Positions 43,301 to 51,219 of a stretch of 64,000 bases of DNA are shown here, one piece after another; the stretch's first letter is position 1, and the number at the start of each line of letters is the position of its first letter. The translations under genes were made by a program, and so were the position numbers. The stretch is from Clostridium sp. BSD9I1 (lineage in GTDB: Bacteria; Bacillota; Clostridia; Clostridiales; Clostridiaceae), in contig NZ_FYAM01000011.1 of assembly GCF_900185645.1 (NCBI RefSeq), forward strand, positions 1 to 64,000, given 5' to 3'. Below the pieces are notes generated by a model that was given only the letters and a program-made list of their open reading frames with translations, ran no database searches and was not told the origin of the DNA.

Positions 43301-44176
43301 TTACTTATAGTAACTCATGAATACTTCCGATAGCTTCTTTTCTTCTATTGTAATATCCTTTAAATTGTATTTTATTATTACGGAAATAAGCTTATTTATA
43401 TTTCCATTGTAGTCAAAAACCAAACTTTCCTTACCTTTATCTAAGATTTCTCCACCAATGCTTCTAATTTCATCTTCAATATTTTCTGAAAGCTTTAGAG
43501 TAACTCTTTTTACCTTTCTGTTAGTAAAACTATATATATCTTTAACATCTACTATTTGGCCTTCCTTTATGATAGCAACTTTATCACAAAACTCTTCCAC
43601 CTCTGTAAGGTTATGACTTGATAAAAATATAGTTGTACCTTTTCCCTTTAAAGATAACAACGTATTAAAAAGCTTTTGCTGAATTAAAGGATCTAAGCCA
43701 TTAGTAGGTTCATCTAGAATTAAAAGCCCTGGCTTATGGATCATGGCTTGAACAATGGCAACCTTTTTCCTATTTCCAAGAGAAAGTTCAGAAATGTTTT
43801 TATCAAGTTCCACATCAAAAATTTTGCATAACTCCGCTACATAATCACTATCTACATTTTTGTGAAAGGATTCAGCATAATGGATAAGCTCAGAAACCTT
43901 CATATTGTCATAATATCTAACTTCACTTGGAACATATCCTATGCTTTCTTTAATTTTAGTCCCTTCAGTAACACAATTTAAGCCAAAAATTTTCGCCTCT
44001 CCTGAGGTTGGAAAAATGAGATTTAATAACACCTTTATGGTAGTAGATTTACCGGCACCATTGGGTCCTATAAATCCAAATATTTCTCCTTGTTTAACCT
44101 GTAAGCTTACATTTTCTATGCCACGAATTTTACCATATGACTTTGTTAAACTTTGGATTTCAATTATATTCATCAT
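43301..44176 (-). CDS. ABC exporter ATPase
   Basis: A 291-residue ATPase of the drug/bacteriocin exporter group. Walker A GPNGAGKSTTIKVL, signature ELSLGNRKKVAIVQAM, Walker B LLILDEPTNGLDP and the switch SSHNLTEVEEF are intact; the last 80 residues form the usual C-terminal extension. Its ATG overlaps the stop of the DUF3021 gene (ATGA), so the two are translationally coupled. The SLGNR signature variant is common in this group. Confidence 0.93.
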   Translation of the reverse strand: MMNIIEIQSLTKSYGKIRGIENVSLQVKQGEIFGFIGPNGAGKSTTIKVLLNLIFPTSGEAKIFGLNCVTEGTKIKESIGYVPSEVRYYDNMKVSELIHYAESFHKNVDSDYVAELCKIFDVELDKNISELSLGNRKKVAIVQAMIHKPGLLILDEPTNGLDPLIQQKLFNTLLSLKGKGTTIFLSSHNLTEVEEFCDKVAIIKEGQIVDVKDIYSFTNRKVKRVTLKLSENIEDEIRSIGGEILDKGKESLVFDYNGNINKLISVIIKYNLKDITIEEKKLSEVFMSYYK

Positions 44177-44625
44177 TGGCTTTTCTCCTTATTTAAATTT
44201 TGTTTATATGCTGTTAACCTATTATTCAATTCCTCTCCAGTTGACTTATAATAAATATAAAATGAAAGCATACATAGTGAGTATAAAGTAATATACCCTA
44301 AAGTAAATATCATTACAGAGATAACATTTGAAATGCTTACCCAATTAAGGAATGTACCCCCTGTGAATAATGTAACATAGCACAATATAGAATGTATCAT
44401 TACTTTATATTTGGTTTTAGTAGTACTTAATATTAACTCACCAAAAATAAGATAATGAAAGGAAGTAATAATAAGAGTTATTAAAACAAATTGCCACACA
44501 ACAACAAACTCCATAGATTTAGCACCTAAAATCATACTTATCGTGGTATATAATAACATTGCTGCTGTAAAAAACAATCCCCACACAAATTTAAATTGGA
44601 CAGTAAATTCTACAAACTTTTTCAA
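44173..44625 (-). CDS. DUF3021 membrane protein
   Basis: A 150-residue protein with four transmembrane helices (about 12-30, 40-62, 75-95, 103-125) and a basic tail, the DUF3021 layout. DUF3021 genes almost always follow a LytTR regulator gene, as here, and are thought to modulate it at the membrane. It starts with TTG after AGGAGGGG. The stop codon overlaps the ATPase start. Confidence 0.88.
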   Translation of the reverse strand: MKKFVEFTVQFKFVWGLFFTAAMLLYTTISMILGAKSMEFVVVWQFVLITLIITSFHYLIFGELILSTTKTKYKVMIHSILCYVTLFTGGTFLNWVSISNVISVMIFTLGYITLYSLCMLSFYIYYKSTGEELNNRLTAYKQNLNKEKSQ

Positions 44626-44638
44626 TGTAGCCCCTCCT

Positions 44639-45076
44639 TTATAATCCTAAAATTTCTTTTATAACACTCACATATTGTCTTGAAATAATAAGCCTTTCAT
44701 CATTTTCTAAAAGCGCCTCCAGCTTTCCATTAAATTTTGGTGATAGTCTTTTAATCTTTGAAATATTAATTACAGTTGACTTACTGGCTCTAAAAAAATC
44801 ATATTTTGTTAACTTTTTCTCAACCTCATATAATTTTAAATGTGTTTCAAGTACCTGTGACTTTGTATACATAAATGTTTTTTTATCTACACTTTCAAAA
44901 TAAAAGATATTCTCGGCCTCTATAAGATGAGTTGCACCATCCACTATTCCAAGAATTTTTTCTTCAGAGTTTTTAATCATAGTTAGTATCCTATGAATTT
45001 CATCGTCAACTGCCTTACATTTAATTATTATTTCTACTTCTGAATTGTTAGAGGATTCATCTATTGTAATCTTCAA
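44639..45076 (-). CDS. LytTR-domain transcriptional regulator
   Basis: A 145-residue regulator without receiver domain. The LytTR DNA-binding fold spans residues 50-145; FFRASKSTVINISKIKRLSP and RLIISRQYVSVIKEILGL are characteristic. It starts with TTG after AGGTGGTG. It heads an operon with DUF3021 and an ABC exporter, a module that is widespread in Firmicutes; the regulator is presumed to control its own operon. The DUF3021 partner may hold it at the membrane until a signal arrives. Confidence 0.9.
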   Translation of the reverse strand: MKITIDESSNNSEVEIIIKCKAVDDEIHRILTMIKNSEEKILGIVDGATHLIEAENIFYFESVDKKTFMYTKSQVLETHLKLYEVEKKLTKYDFFRASKSTVINISKIKRLSPKFNGKLEALLENDERLIISRQYVSVIKEILGL

Positions 45077-45290
45077 TCTAACACCACCTGTAAAAGCATT
45101 ATTTATAATTTAACTATAAACAACTCAACATATTAAGTAAATATGTATAATACTAAGTTGCATTATATAACTACTAAGTTACAAACAAGCATCTGCATAA
45201 AAGTAAATATTTTCATTTTATTACAATTAAATAATTTTATTCATTTTATTTAATTTTCAATTTGTTCATAATTTTTTAGCGTGACAAATG

Positions 45291-45319
45291 TAGACATTTT
45301 TCGCTTCCCATGCTACTAT
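45291..45319 (+). promoter_or_regulatory. promoter of the first 513-residue membrane-protein gene
   Basis: TAGACA (45291-45296) and TACTAT (45314-45319) with an extended TGC are 17 bases apart. The spacer resembles that of the second paralogue's promoter. Confidence 0.6.
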
Positions 45320-45368
45320 TACTTAGTATGAATTTCACAATATTATTTGTAGAATAAGGAGGCACTAT

Positions 45369-46910
45369 ATGGAACAATTAGTTGAACAAATTGTAAACGT
45401 ACAAATGCTTAATCAGCTTTGGCTAACGCTATTATTATTAATTCCTATTGTGTTAATTGCTCGTACTGTTGTAGCCGGAACGAGATATTCCCCAATCCTA
45501 ATCATAGTAATTTTCGGATTGGGTATGGGATTAGCACTAGTTAAGGGTAACGTTGCCACACCTGGCTTATCTGAATTTCCGATAGTAAATTTAATGAGTA
45601 AGGTAACTATAATTGCATTAATTGCATCCTTCTTTGTTGGAGGACAAGAACTTAAGAAAATACTATCCCATGAAAAATTAGAAAGTGAAGACATGGTTGT
45701 ACCATCCGATGAGGAAATTATTCTTGGAACTAAGCGTACACAACTTGTATTTATTATAAGATCTTTCTTCATACTTCTGGGTATCGAAGGTGTTAACAAA
45801 TTAATTTTGGGAGTACCAGCAAATGATCAACTTGCAAAATTTTATCCAATTATAGCTTATATTGGTATATGCGGTTCAATTATTTTAATCGATTACAAAG
45901 CAACAATATCAGATAGATCACACTATATAAGAAAAGGTGTATTTGAAATTATTGCTATTATTTTGATATTAGTTATATCAGCTAATGTGGCACAGTGGAT
46001 TAAACCAATCATTGCATTACCACAGATTTTCTTTGCTATGATTCTATCTGCAGGTTTAGGTGCAATATTATCTAACTGGAGATTTGGTCCAACACTTAGA
46101 TCATTAATTTTTGCTGGAATACCAGTAGTGCTTGCCGCTAACTTTATAGTAGGTGGTTCACAAATTCTTGAAGCACTAAAGCTTACTGAAATGAGAGCAG
46201 TTTTAACTTATGGTCTTTCTGGACAGTTATTTTGGATGTTTGGTGGTTTATCAATACTTATATTATTTGGTAAAGCTAATCACGTACGTAACCTTGCACC
46301 TGGTATGGCAGGAGCACTTTCTCACTCAGGGTTAACTGGAGCTTGTACTGCTGGTGATTTAGGACCAGATGCAGCATCTAGAGCACCAATAATGATAAAC
46401 ATTCCTTTCTTTGGACATGTATTTGTATTCTCCATACTAGCAGCAAGCGCAGAACGTGGTTCCTTGTTAGTTGGTTGGGTTGTACCATTAGTTATTATTG
46501 GTCTTGGGTTAACAGTTGTATCCTTAAAAACACTTAGAAACGCAAACGGTGAAGAAGCTGCTGAAGTTAAAGGTTTAATGCAGTTCTCCTTTGGAGCACA
46601 AGTTGTTGCAGTATTCTCAAGCTTTTTAATGTTAAGCCTTAGCGGTATGCCAATAAGCGATGCATCTATGGCGGCATCTTCCGCTCTATCTCACTTTGGA
46701 TTGTTTGCAGCAGTTCAGGGAGGTATGTTTGGAGAACAGGCAGCAGCTATGATTCCATTTATATTTGCTATGCCATTCTTAGTTCATCCATTTGTTTTCG
46801 GTATATTTGGTAAGTCAGTTGAAAATGATGGAGTAATGCCTGCTAAGATAGTATACACATTAGCTTCTCTAGGAACTTTAGGTCTTGCGTATGCATTAAT
46901 ATTTTCATAA
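45369..46910 (+). CDS. polytopic membrane protein of unknown function, paralogue 1
   Basis: A 513-residue protein with about 13 transmembrane helices. The N-terminus is short (MEQLVEQIVNVQML), a charged loop lies near residues 95-120 (KKILSHEKLESEDM), and a conserved block HSGLTGACTAGDLGPDAASR near residue 315 sits between helices like a substrate-binding loop. The size and even glycine distribution suggest a secondary transporter or permease. I do not recognise the family. A nearly identical gene follows 305 bases downstream. ATG follows AAGGAGG by six bases; promoter and terminator are both seen, so each copy is its own transcript. Confidence 0.85.
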   Translation: MEQLVEQIVNVQMLNQLWLTLLLLIPIVLIARTVVAGTRYSPILIIVIFGLGMGLALVKGNVATPGLSEFPIVNLMSKVTIIALIASFFVGGQELKKILSHEKLESEDMVVPSDEEIILGTKRTQLVFIIRSFFILLGIEGVNKLILGVPANDQLAKFYPIIAYIGICGSIILIDYKATISDRSHYIRKGVFEIIAIILILVISANVAQWIKPIIALPQIFFAMILSAGLGAILSNWRFGPTLRSLIFAGIPVVLAANFIVGGSQILEALKLTEMRAVLTYGLSGQLFWMFGGLSILILFGKANHVRNLAPGMAGALSHSGLTGACTAGDLGPDAASRAPIMINIPFFGHVFVFSILAASAERGSLLVGWVVPLVIIGLGLTVVSLKTLRNANGEEAAEVKGLMQFSFGAQVVAVFSSFLMLSLSGMPISDASMAASSALSHFGLFAAVQGGMFGEQAAAMIPFIFAMPFLVHPFVFGIFGKSVENDGVMPAKIVYTLASLGTLGLAYALIFS

Positions 46911-46940
46911 TAAATCGAACATTGTTTTATTATTACTTAA

Positions 46941-46967
46941 AACCCTTCATTAATTGAAGGGTTTTTT
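46941..46967 (+). terminator. terminator of paralogue 1
   Basis: AACCCTTCA pairs with TGAAGGGTT, followed by TTTTT. The rest of the 305-base gap to the next gene holds only that gene's promoter and leader. Confidence 0.88.
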
Positions 46968-47138
46968 CTTATTAGGATATATACTAATTATAATATAGGC
47001 CTTTTGTATACATAGTATGGTTATCATCACTAATTTAAGATTAGTTATTTCAGCAACTATTTAATCCACAAAAGTTTGTATAAATTTCTGTGGCTTTTTC
47101 TCGGTAATATCATCTATCATCTATCCACACTAATAATT

Positions 47139-47167
47139 TACATAATTTTCGTTCTTTATGCTAATAT
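47139..47167 (+). promoter_or_regulatory. promoter of the second 513-residue membrane-protein gene
   Basis: TACATA (47139-47144) and TAATAT (47162-47167) with extended TGC are 17 bases apart. TTTTCG, then ATGCTA-x-TATTACT, are shared with the first paralogue's promoter. Confidence 0.55.
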
Positions 47168-47215
47168 TACTATTATATAAAAATAATTAAGATGTTTATA
47201 TGTTAAGGAGGCACT

Positions 47216-48757
47216 ATGGAACAATTAGTTGAAGAAGTTGTACATGTACAAATGCTCAACCAGCTTTGGTTGACACTATTATTATTAATTCCTATTGTTT
47301 TGATTGCTCGTACTGTTGTAGCTGGAACAAAATACTCTCCAATTCTAATTATAGTAATCTTTGGATTGGGAATGGGATTAGCATTAGTTAAAGGTAATAT
47401 TGCTACACCTGGTTTAGATGAGTTTCCTATAGTAATTTTAATGAGTAAGGTAACTATAACTGCACTAATTGCTTCCTTTTTTGTTGGAGGACAGGAACTT
47501 AAAAAAATACTCTCCCACGAAAAATTAGAAAGCGAAGATATGTTTATACCATCCGATGAGGAGATTATTCTTGGAACTAGACGTACACAACTTGTATTTA
47601 TCCTGAGATCCTTTTTTATACTTCTTGGCATAGAGGGAGTTTATAGATTAATTATAGGGGCATCGGTAGGTGATCCACTTAAAGCTTTTTATCCAATCTT
47701 AGCTTATATTGGTATAGCTGGATCAATAATTTTAATTGATTATAAAGCAACAGTAAATGATAAATCAGAGTATATAAGAAAAGGTATATATGAAATTCTT
47801 GCTATTCTTATAATATTAATTATTTCAGCAAACATTGCTCGGTGGATTAAACCAATTATTGCATTACCCCAAATCTTTTTTGCTATGATTATGTCTGCTG
47901 GATTGGGTGCAATACTTTCTAATTGGAAGTTCGGTCCAACACTTAGATCATTACTTTTTGCTGGAATTCCAGTAGTGCTTGCCGCTAACTTTATAGTCGG
48001 TGGTTCACAAATTCTCGAAGCATTAAAGCTTACTGAGATGAGAGCAGTTTTAACCTATGGTCTTTCTGGACAGTTATTTTGGATGTTTGGTGGTTTATCA
48101 ATACTTATATTATTTGGAAAAGCTAATCACGTACGTAACCTTGCACCTGGTATGGCAGGAGCACTTTCTCACTCAGGATTAACTGGAGCTTGCACTGCTG
48201 GTGACTTAGGTCCAGATGCAGCATCTAGAGCACCAATAATGATAAATATTCCTTTCTTCGGACATGTATTTGTATTTTCTATACTAGCAGCAAGCGCAGA
48301 ACGTGGTTCTCTATTAGTTAGCTGGGTTGTTCCACTAGTTATTATTGGACTTGGGCTAACAGTAATATCCTTAAAAACACTTAGAAATGCAAAGGGTGAA
48401 GAAGCTATCGAAGTTAAAGGCTTAATGCAATTTTCCTTTGGGCTACAGGTAGTTGCAGTATTCTCAAGCTTTTTAATGTTAAGCCTTAGCGGTATGCCTA
48501 TAAGCGATGCATCTATGGCAGCTTCATCAGCTTTATCTCACTTTGGATTGTTTGCAGCAGTTCAAGGAGGTATGTTCGGGGCACAAGCAGCAGCTATGAT
48601 TCCATTTATCTTTGCTATGCCATTTTTAGTTCATCCATTTGTTTTTGGTATGTTTGGTAAGTCTGTTGAAAATGATGGAGTAATGCCTGCTAAAATAGTA
48701 TACACCCTAGCCGCTATTGGTGTTGCAGGTGTTACATATGCTCTAATATTTTCATAA
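47216..48757 (+). CDS. polytopic membrane protein of unknown function, paralogue 2
   Basis: A 513-residue protein of the same length as its upstream neighbour and about 90 percent identical by eye. Most differences fall in residues 105-235; residues 240-385 are almost unchanged. The block HSGLTGACTAGDLGPDAASR is identical. ATG lies four bases after the same AAGGAGGCACT site. Keeping two intact copies with separate promoters suggests different regulation or slightly different substrates. Family unknown. Confidence 0.85.
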   Translation: MEQLVEEVVHVQMLNQLWLTLLLLIPIVLIARTVVAGTKYSPILIIVIFGLGMGLALVKGNIATPGLDEFPIVILMSKVTITALIASFFVGGQELKKILSHEKLESEDMFIPSDEEIILGTRRTQLVFILRSFFILLGIEGVYRLIIGASVGDPLKAFYPILAYIGIAGSIILIDYKATVNDKSEYIRKGIYEILAILIILIISANIARWIKPIIALPQIFFAMIMSAGLGAILSNWKFGPTLRSLLFAGIPVVLAANFIVGGSQILEALKLTEMRAVLTYGLSGQLFWMFGGLSILILFGKANHVRNLAPGMAGALSHSGLTGACTAGDLGPDAASRAPIMINIPFFGHVFVFSILAASAERGSLLVSWVVPLVIIGLGLTVISLKTLRNAKGEEAIEVKGLMQFSFGLQVVAVFSSFLMLSLSGMPISDASMAASSALSHFGLFAAVQGGMFGAQAAAMIPFIFAMPFLVHPFVFGMFGKSVENDGVMPAKIVYTLAAIGVAGVTYALIFS

Positions 48758-48788
48758 TTAATTCAAGCATTTTTTAATAAATATAAAA

Positions 48789-48925
48789 GGCTGTCGCATT
48801 AGCATAAAAAAGTTTGCTAACGCGGCAGCGTTTTGTTGTGTTTTTCACAGAAAATTTAATGATATTTTATTCTCCAATAAGCTCGACAATTAAAGAATAT
48901 CGCACTAATTTTTAGTGCGGCAGCC
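48789..48925. repeat. palindromic MITE-like element, copy 2
   Basis: A 137-bp non-coding element whose ends, GGCTGTCGCA (48789-48798) and TGCGGCAGCC (48916-48925), are inverted repeats with one mismatch and match the ends of the 13871-13975 element. Two smaller hairpins lie inside: GCTGTCGCATTAGCA with TGCTAACGCGGCAGC (48790-48829), and CGCACTAA with TTAGTGCG near the right end. The first is followed by TTTTGTTGTG and may end the upstream transcript. The gap up to 49047 holds nothing else recognisable. Confidence 0.6.
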
Positions 48926-49047
48926 TCTTTTATTTATTAAAATGTATAGTAAGAAATAGCTTTTCTTTTCAAAAATTTTCCTTTTTTAATTGATCATCTT
49001 TCGTGTGATTATAATTCTATATATCTTTACTTTTTTATCAATCTTAA

Positions 49048-50256
49048 CTATTGTTTTTTATCTGCATTCCTTAAAATATAAACATTTATTATAGCTAGTA
49101 CACTTGCTATAAACGCCATAAATACAAAAGCAAATTTCAGAGAAAAAGAATCTCCTAACTTCCCTATTAAAGGGAATATCAATATCATAAACAAACTAAA
49201 AAGCATGCTTTGAAAAGATAAAATAGTAGCCCTATTTTGACTAGGAATTAATTTATTTATATAATCACTTATAGTTACATAAACAATAGAATCTGCAATC
49301 CCAATTATAATATAAAAGACCTGGGATAGACTAGTTAATGCAATTCCCCAAATAGATAAAGCAATTATTATAGGCATAAAAATAATTATTCCTTTTTCTT
49401 TCAAAATCCTTTCTAATTTATAAACCCTCGTAGCTACAATTCCAGCTAACAAGGATGATATGGATAAGTATATTCCTATTTTGAATTCAGAACTACCCTG
49501 AGTCTTCCAGTAATTTTGAAGATAATAAAATAAACTAGTAACAAAAAGAGATATTATATTAATAAAGATAATTAAAAACCCAACTTTTTTATTATCCCTA
49601 ATTATTTTAACACTATCTATGATTTGTTTTAATAATAAATTTCTTGTCTTTCCTTCAGATACTGTAGCTGCCTTAGTTTCTATAATTTCTACAGGCTCTA
49701 CAAAAGCAAAAGATTGCATAAAAGTTATTGCAGCTATTATGGCACTTACTCCAAATGCCAGTAGATAGTCTTTAGAGCCTAAATAGCCTCCCAAAATTAA
49801 AGCTGCAACACTACCTATCTGCATAAACATTTCATTTTTGCCATTAATCTTTATATAATCTTTTTCCTTATCTATTGCTTTTAAAGAATCATAAATTAAG
49901 GCCTCTCCTGCCCCTGATTCTAGGTTATAGGATATTGCTAAGGTTGCAAAGGACAAAGTAAACATATAGAAATCATCAGAAAATATTAGTATTATCATGC
50001 TTACCATTGACAATAATCTTCCAACTACCCTACTAGCTTTTCTTCCCCATAAATCAGCAACTACCCCTGTAGGTACTTCCATAGAAAAAGATACTAAATG
50101 AAAAATTCCTTCTAAAACCCCTAGCTTAGTTAAACTCATTCCTTTTGTAGAAAGATATATCATCCATATACCTTGCGTTAAATCTAATCGGCTTAAAAAA
50201 ATAAATATATAATTTTTAACTATGTTCAATTCTAACTTGCGCTTATTTATTTTCAT
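49048..50256 (-). CDS. MFS transporter
   Basis: A 402-residue, 12-TM major facilitator, probably an exporter of a drug or metabolite. The TM2-TM3 motif GVVADLWGRKASRVVGR near residue 60 is the conserved MFS motif A. The N-terminus begins MKINKRKLELN. ATG 50256 follows GGAGGGAATTTTT; an in-frame extension to 50325 lacks a binding site. It is near a methyltransferase gene and a small ORF on the same strand; the substrate is unknown. Confidence 0.88.
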   Translation of the reverse strand: MKINKRKLELNIVKNYIFIFLSRLDLTQGIWMIYLSTKGMSLTKLGVLEGIFHLVSFSMEVPTGVVADLWGRKASRVVGRLLSMVSMIILIFSDDFYMFTLSFATLAISYNLESGAGEALIYDSLKAIDKEKDYIKINGKNEMFMQIGSVAALILGGYLGSKDYLLAFGVSAIIAAITFMQSFAFVEPVEIIETKAATVSEGKTRNLLLKQIIDSVKIIRDNKKVGFLIIFINIISLFVTSLFYYLQNYWKTQGSSEFKIGIYLSISSLLAGIVATRVYKLERILKEKGIIIFMPIIIALSIWGIALTSLSQVFYIIIGIADSIVYVTISDYINKLIPSQNRATILSFQSMLFSLFMILIFPLIGKLGDSFSLKFAFVFMAFIASVLAIINVYILRNADKKQ

Positions 50257-50330
50257 AAAAATTCCCTCCGTTAACCTTTTATATATTAACCTTTCTCTTA
50301 TACCCTCCCACCAAAATGCGCGCAAAAAAA

Positions 50331-50360
50331 CCTAAGTAGAAAGATACACTTCCACTTAGG
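50331..50360 (-). terminator. terminator upstream of the MFS gene
   Basis: On the minus strand CCTAAGTGGAA pairs with TTCTACTTAGG (few mismatches), followed by TTTTTTT. It ends the small-ORF transcript or acts as an attenuator before the MFS gene. Confidence 0.75.
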
Positions 50361-50415
50361 CATATATTAATATTTCATTAGATTTTATTCTAAGTTTGAA
50401 GGATTATATCTTCAG

Positions 50416-50532
50416 TCAATTCACAATATATTCAATTTTGGACGCGCCTTTCCCTTGGTATCCAAAAGTGAATGTTATATTGCATACTACACTCAAATAA
50501 TCTCGAATGTATGAACTAACTAATATGTTCAT
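50416..50532 (-). CDS. 38-residue small ORF
   Basis: A short frame starting MNILVSSYIRDYLSVVC and ending KIEYIVN. GGAGGG lies five bases before the ATG, and a terminator follows 55 bases after the stop. It may be a leader peptide or small secreted or membrane-associated peptide linked to the MFS gene; a chance ORF cannot be excluded. Confidence 0.3.
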   Translation of the reverse strand: MNILVSSYIRDYLSVVCNITFTFGYQGKGASKIEYIVN

Positions 50533-50604
50533 ATTTGCCCTCCATTTACTTACCTTAATTTAAATTATATCACGAAGTAATAGCTAGCTTCAATTACTTT
50601 TCAT

Positions 50605-51174
50605 TTATCCCATCTTACGAAAAATATAGGTAACAAAAAATCCCCTGTCATCCTCATTTTCAATGTATTTAATTAAGTGAAACAACTTTTTAATATCTAT
50701 AAAATCCGTTTCCTGAATTAAATCTTCTTTTTTTATCTTATGATCAACCTTGTGCTTATGCCCAAAACCGCATATAAATAAAATGCCTCCATCTGTTATA
50801 TGATTTGCTATATCTGCAAGTTGCTCACTACTTAATTTATAATGATTAATTAAAATATTATCAAATATACCAATATCCTTAAGTGAACTACCTTGGCTTA
50901 AATCGATTTGCTTTATACTAAGAATATACTTTCTTCTTTCAGCAAACATTTTAAATCGCTCAAGTGCTTTACTGCTGAAATCAACTCCTATTACTTTAAA
51001 GCCATTTTCCATAAGGAATAATCCATTTCTACCATCTCCACAAGCAACATCCAAAACAGAACCCTTTTTAAAGTATTTAATGTTTTCAACCAGTGATTTT
51101 TCTGCGCTTAAGGGTTCATCTCCTCTACATGCAAACTTTTCCTCCCAGTACTCTTTATCTCCAATAAATTGCAT
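50605..51174 (-). CDS. class I SAM-dependent methyltransferase (TehB-like)
   Basis: A 189-residue cytoplasmic enzyme. The SAM-binding loop SVLDVACGDGRNGLFL lies near residue 40, followed by VIGVDFSSKAL with the acidic ribose contact, and the later DNILINHYKLS motif. The small size and WEEKFACRGDEPLS opening resemble TehB-like methyltransferases, which methylate metalloids or small acceptors; the substrate is not known. ATG follows AAAGGGAG. It is 45 bases downstream of the sensor kinase gene. Confidence 0.85.
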   Translation of the reverse strand: MQFIGDKEYWEEKFACRGDEPLSAEKSLVENIKYFKKGSVLDVACGDGRNGLFLMENGFKVIGVDFSSKALERFKMFAERRKYILSIKQIDLSQGSSLKDIGIFDNILINHYKLSSEQLADIANHITDGGILFICGFGHKHKVDHKIKKEDLIQETDFIDIKKLFHLIKYIENEDDRGFFVTYIFRKMG

Positions 51175-51219
51175 AACTATCTCCCTTTATCATAAAACTA
51201 TTCTCAATTAATTAAAGCC

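Noticed and set aside
45413-45799. Antisense ORFs (also 47203-47631) within the paralogous membrane-protein genes
   Set aside because: They occur in both copies only because the sense genes are nearly identical; no binding sites.
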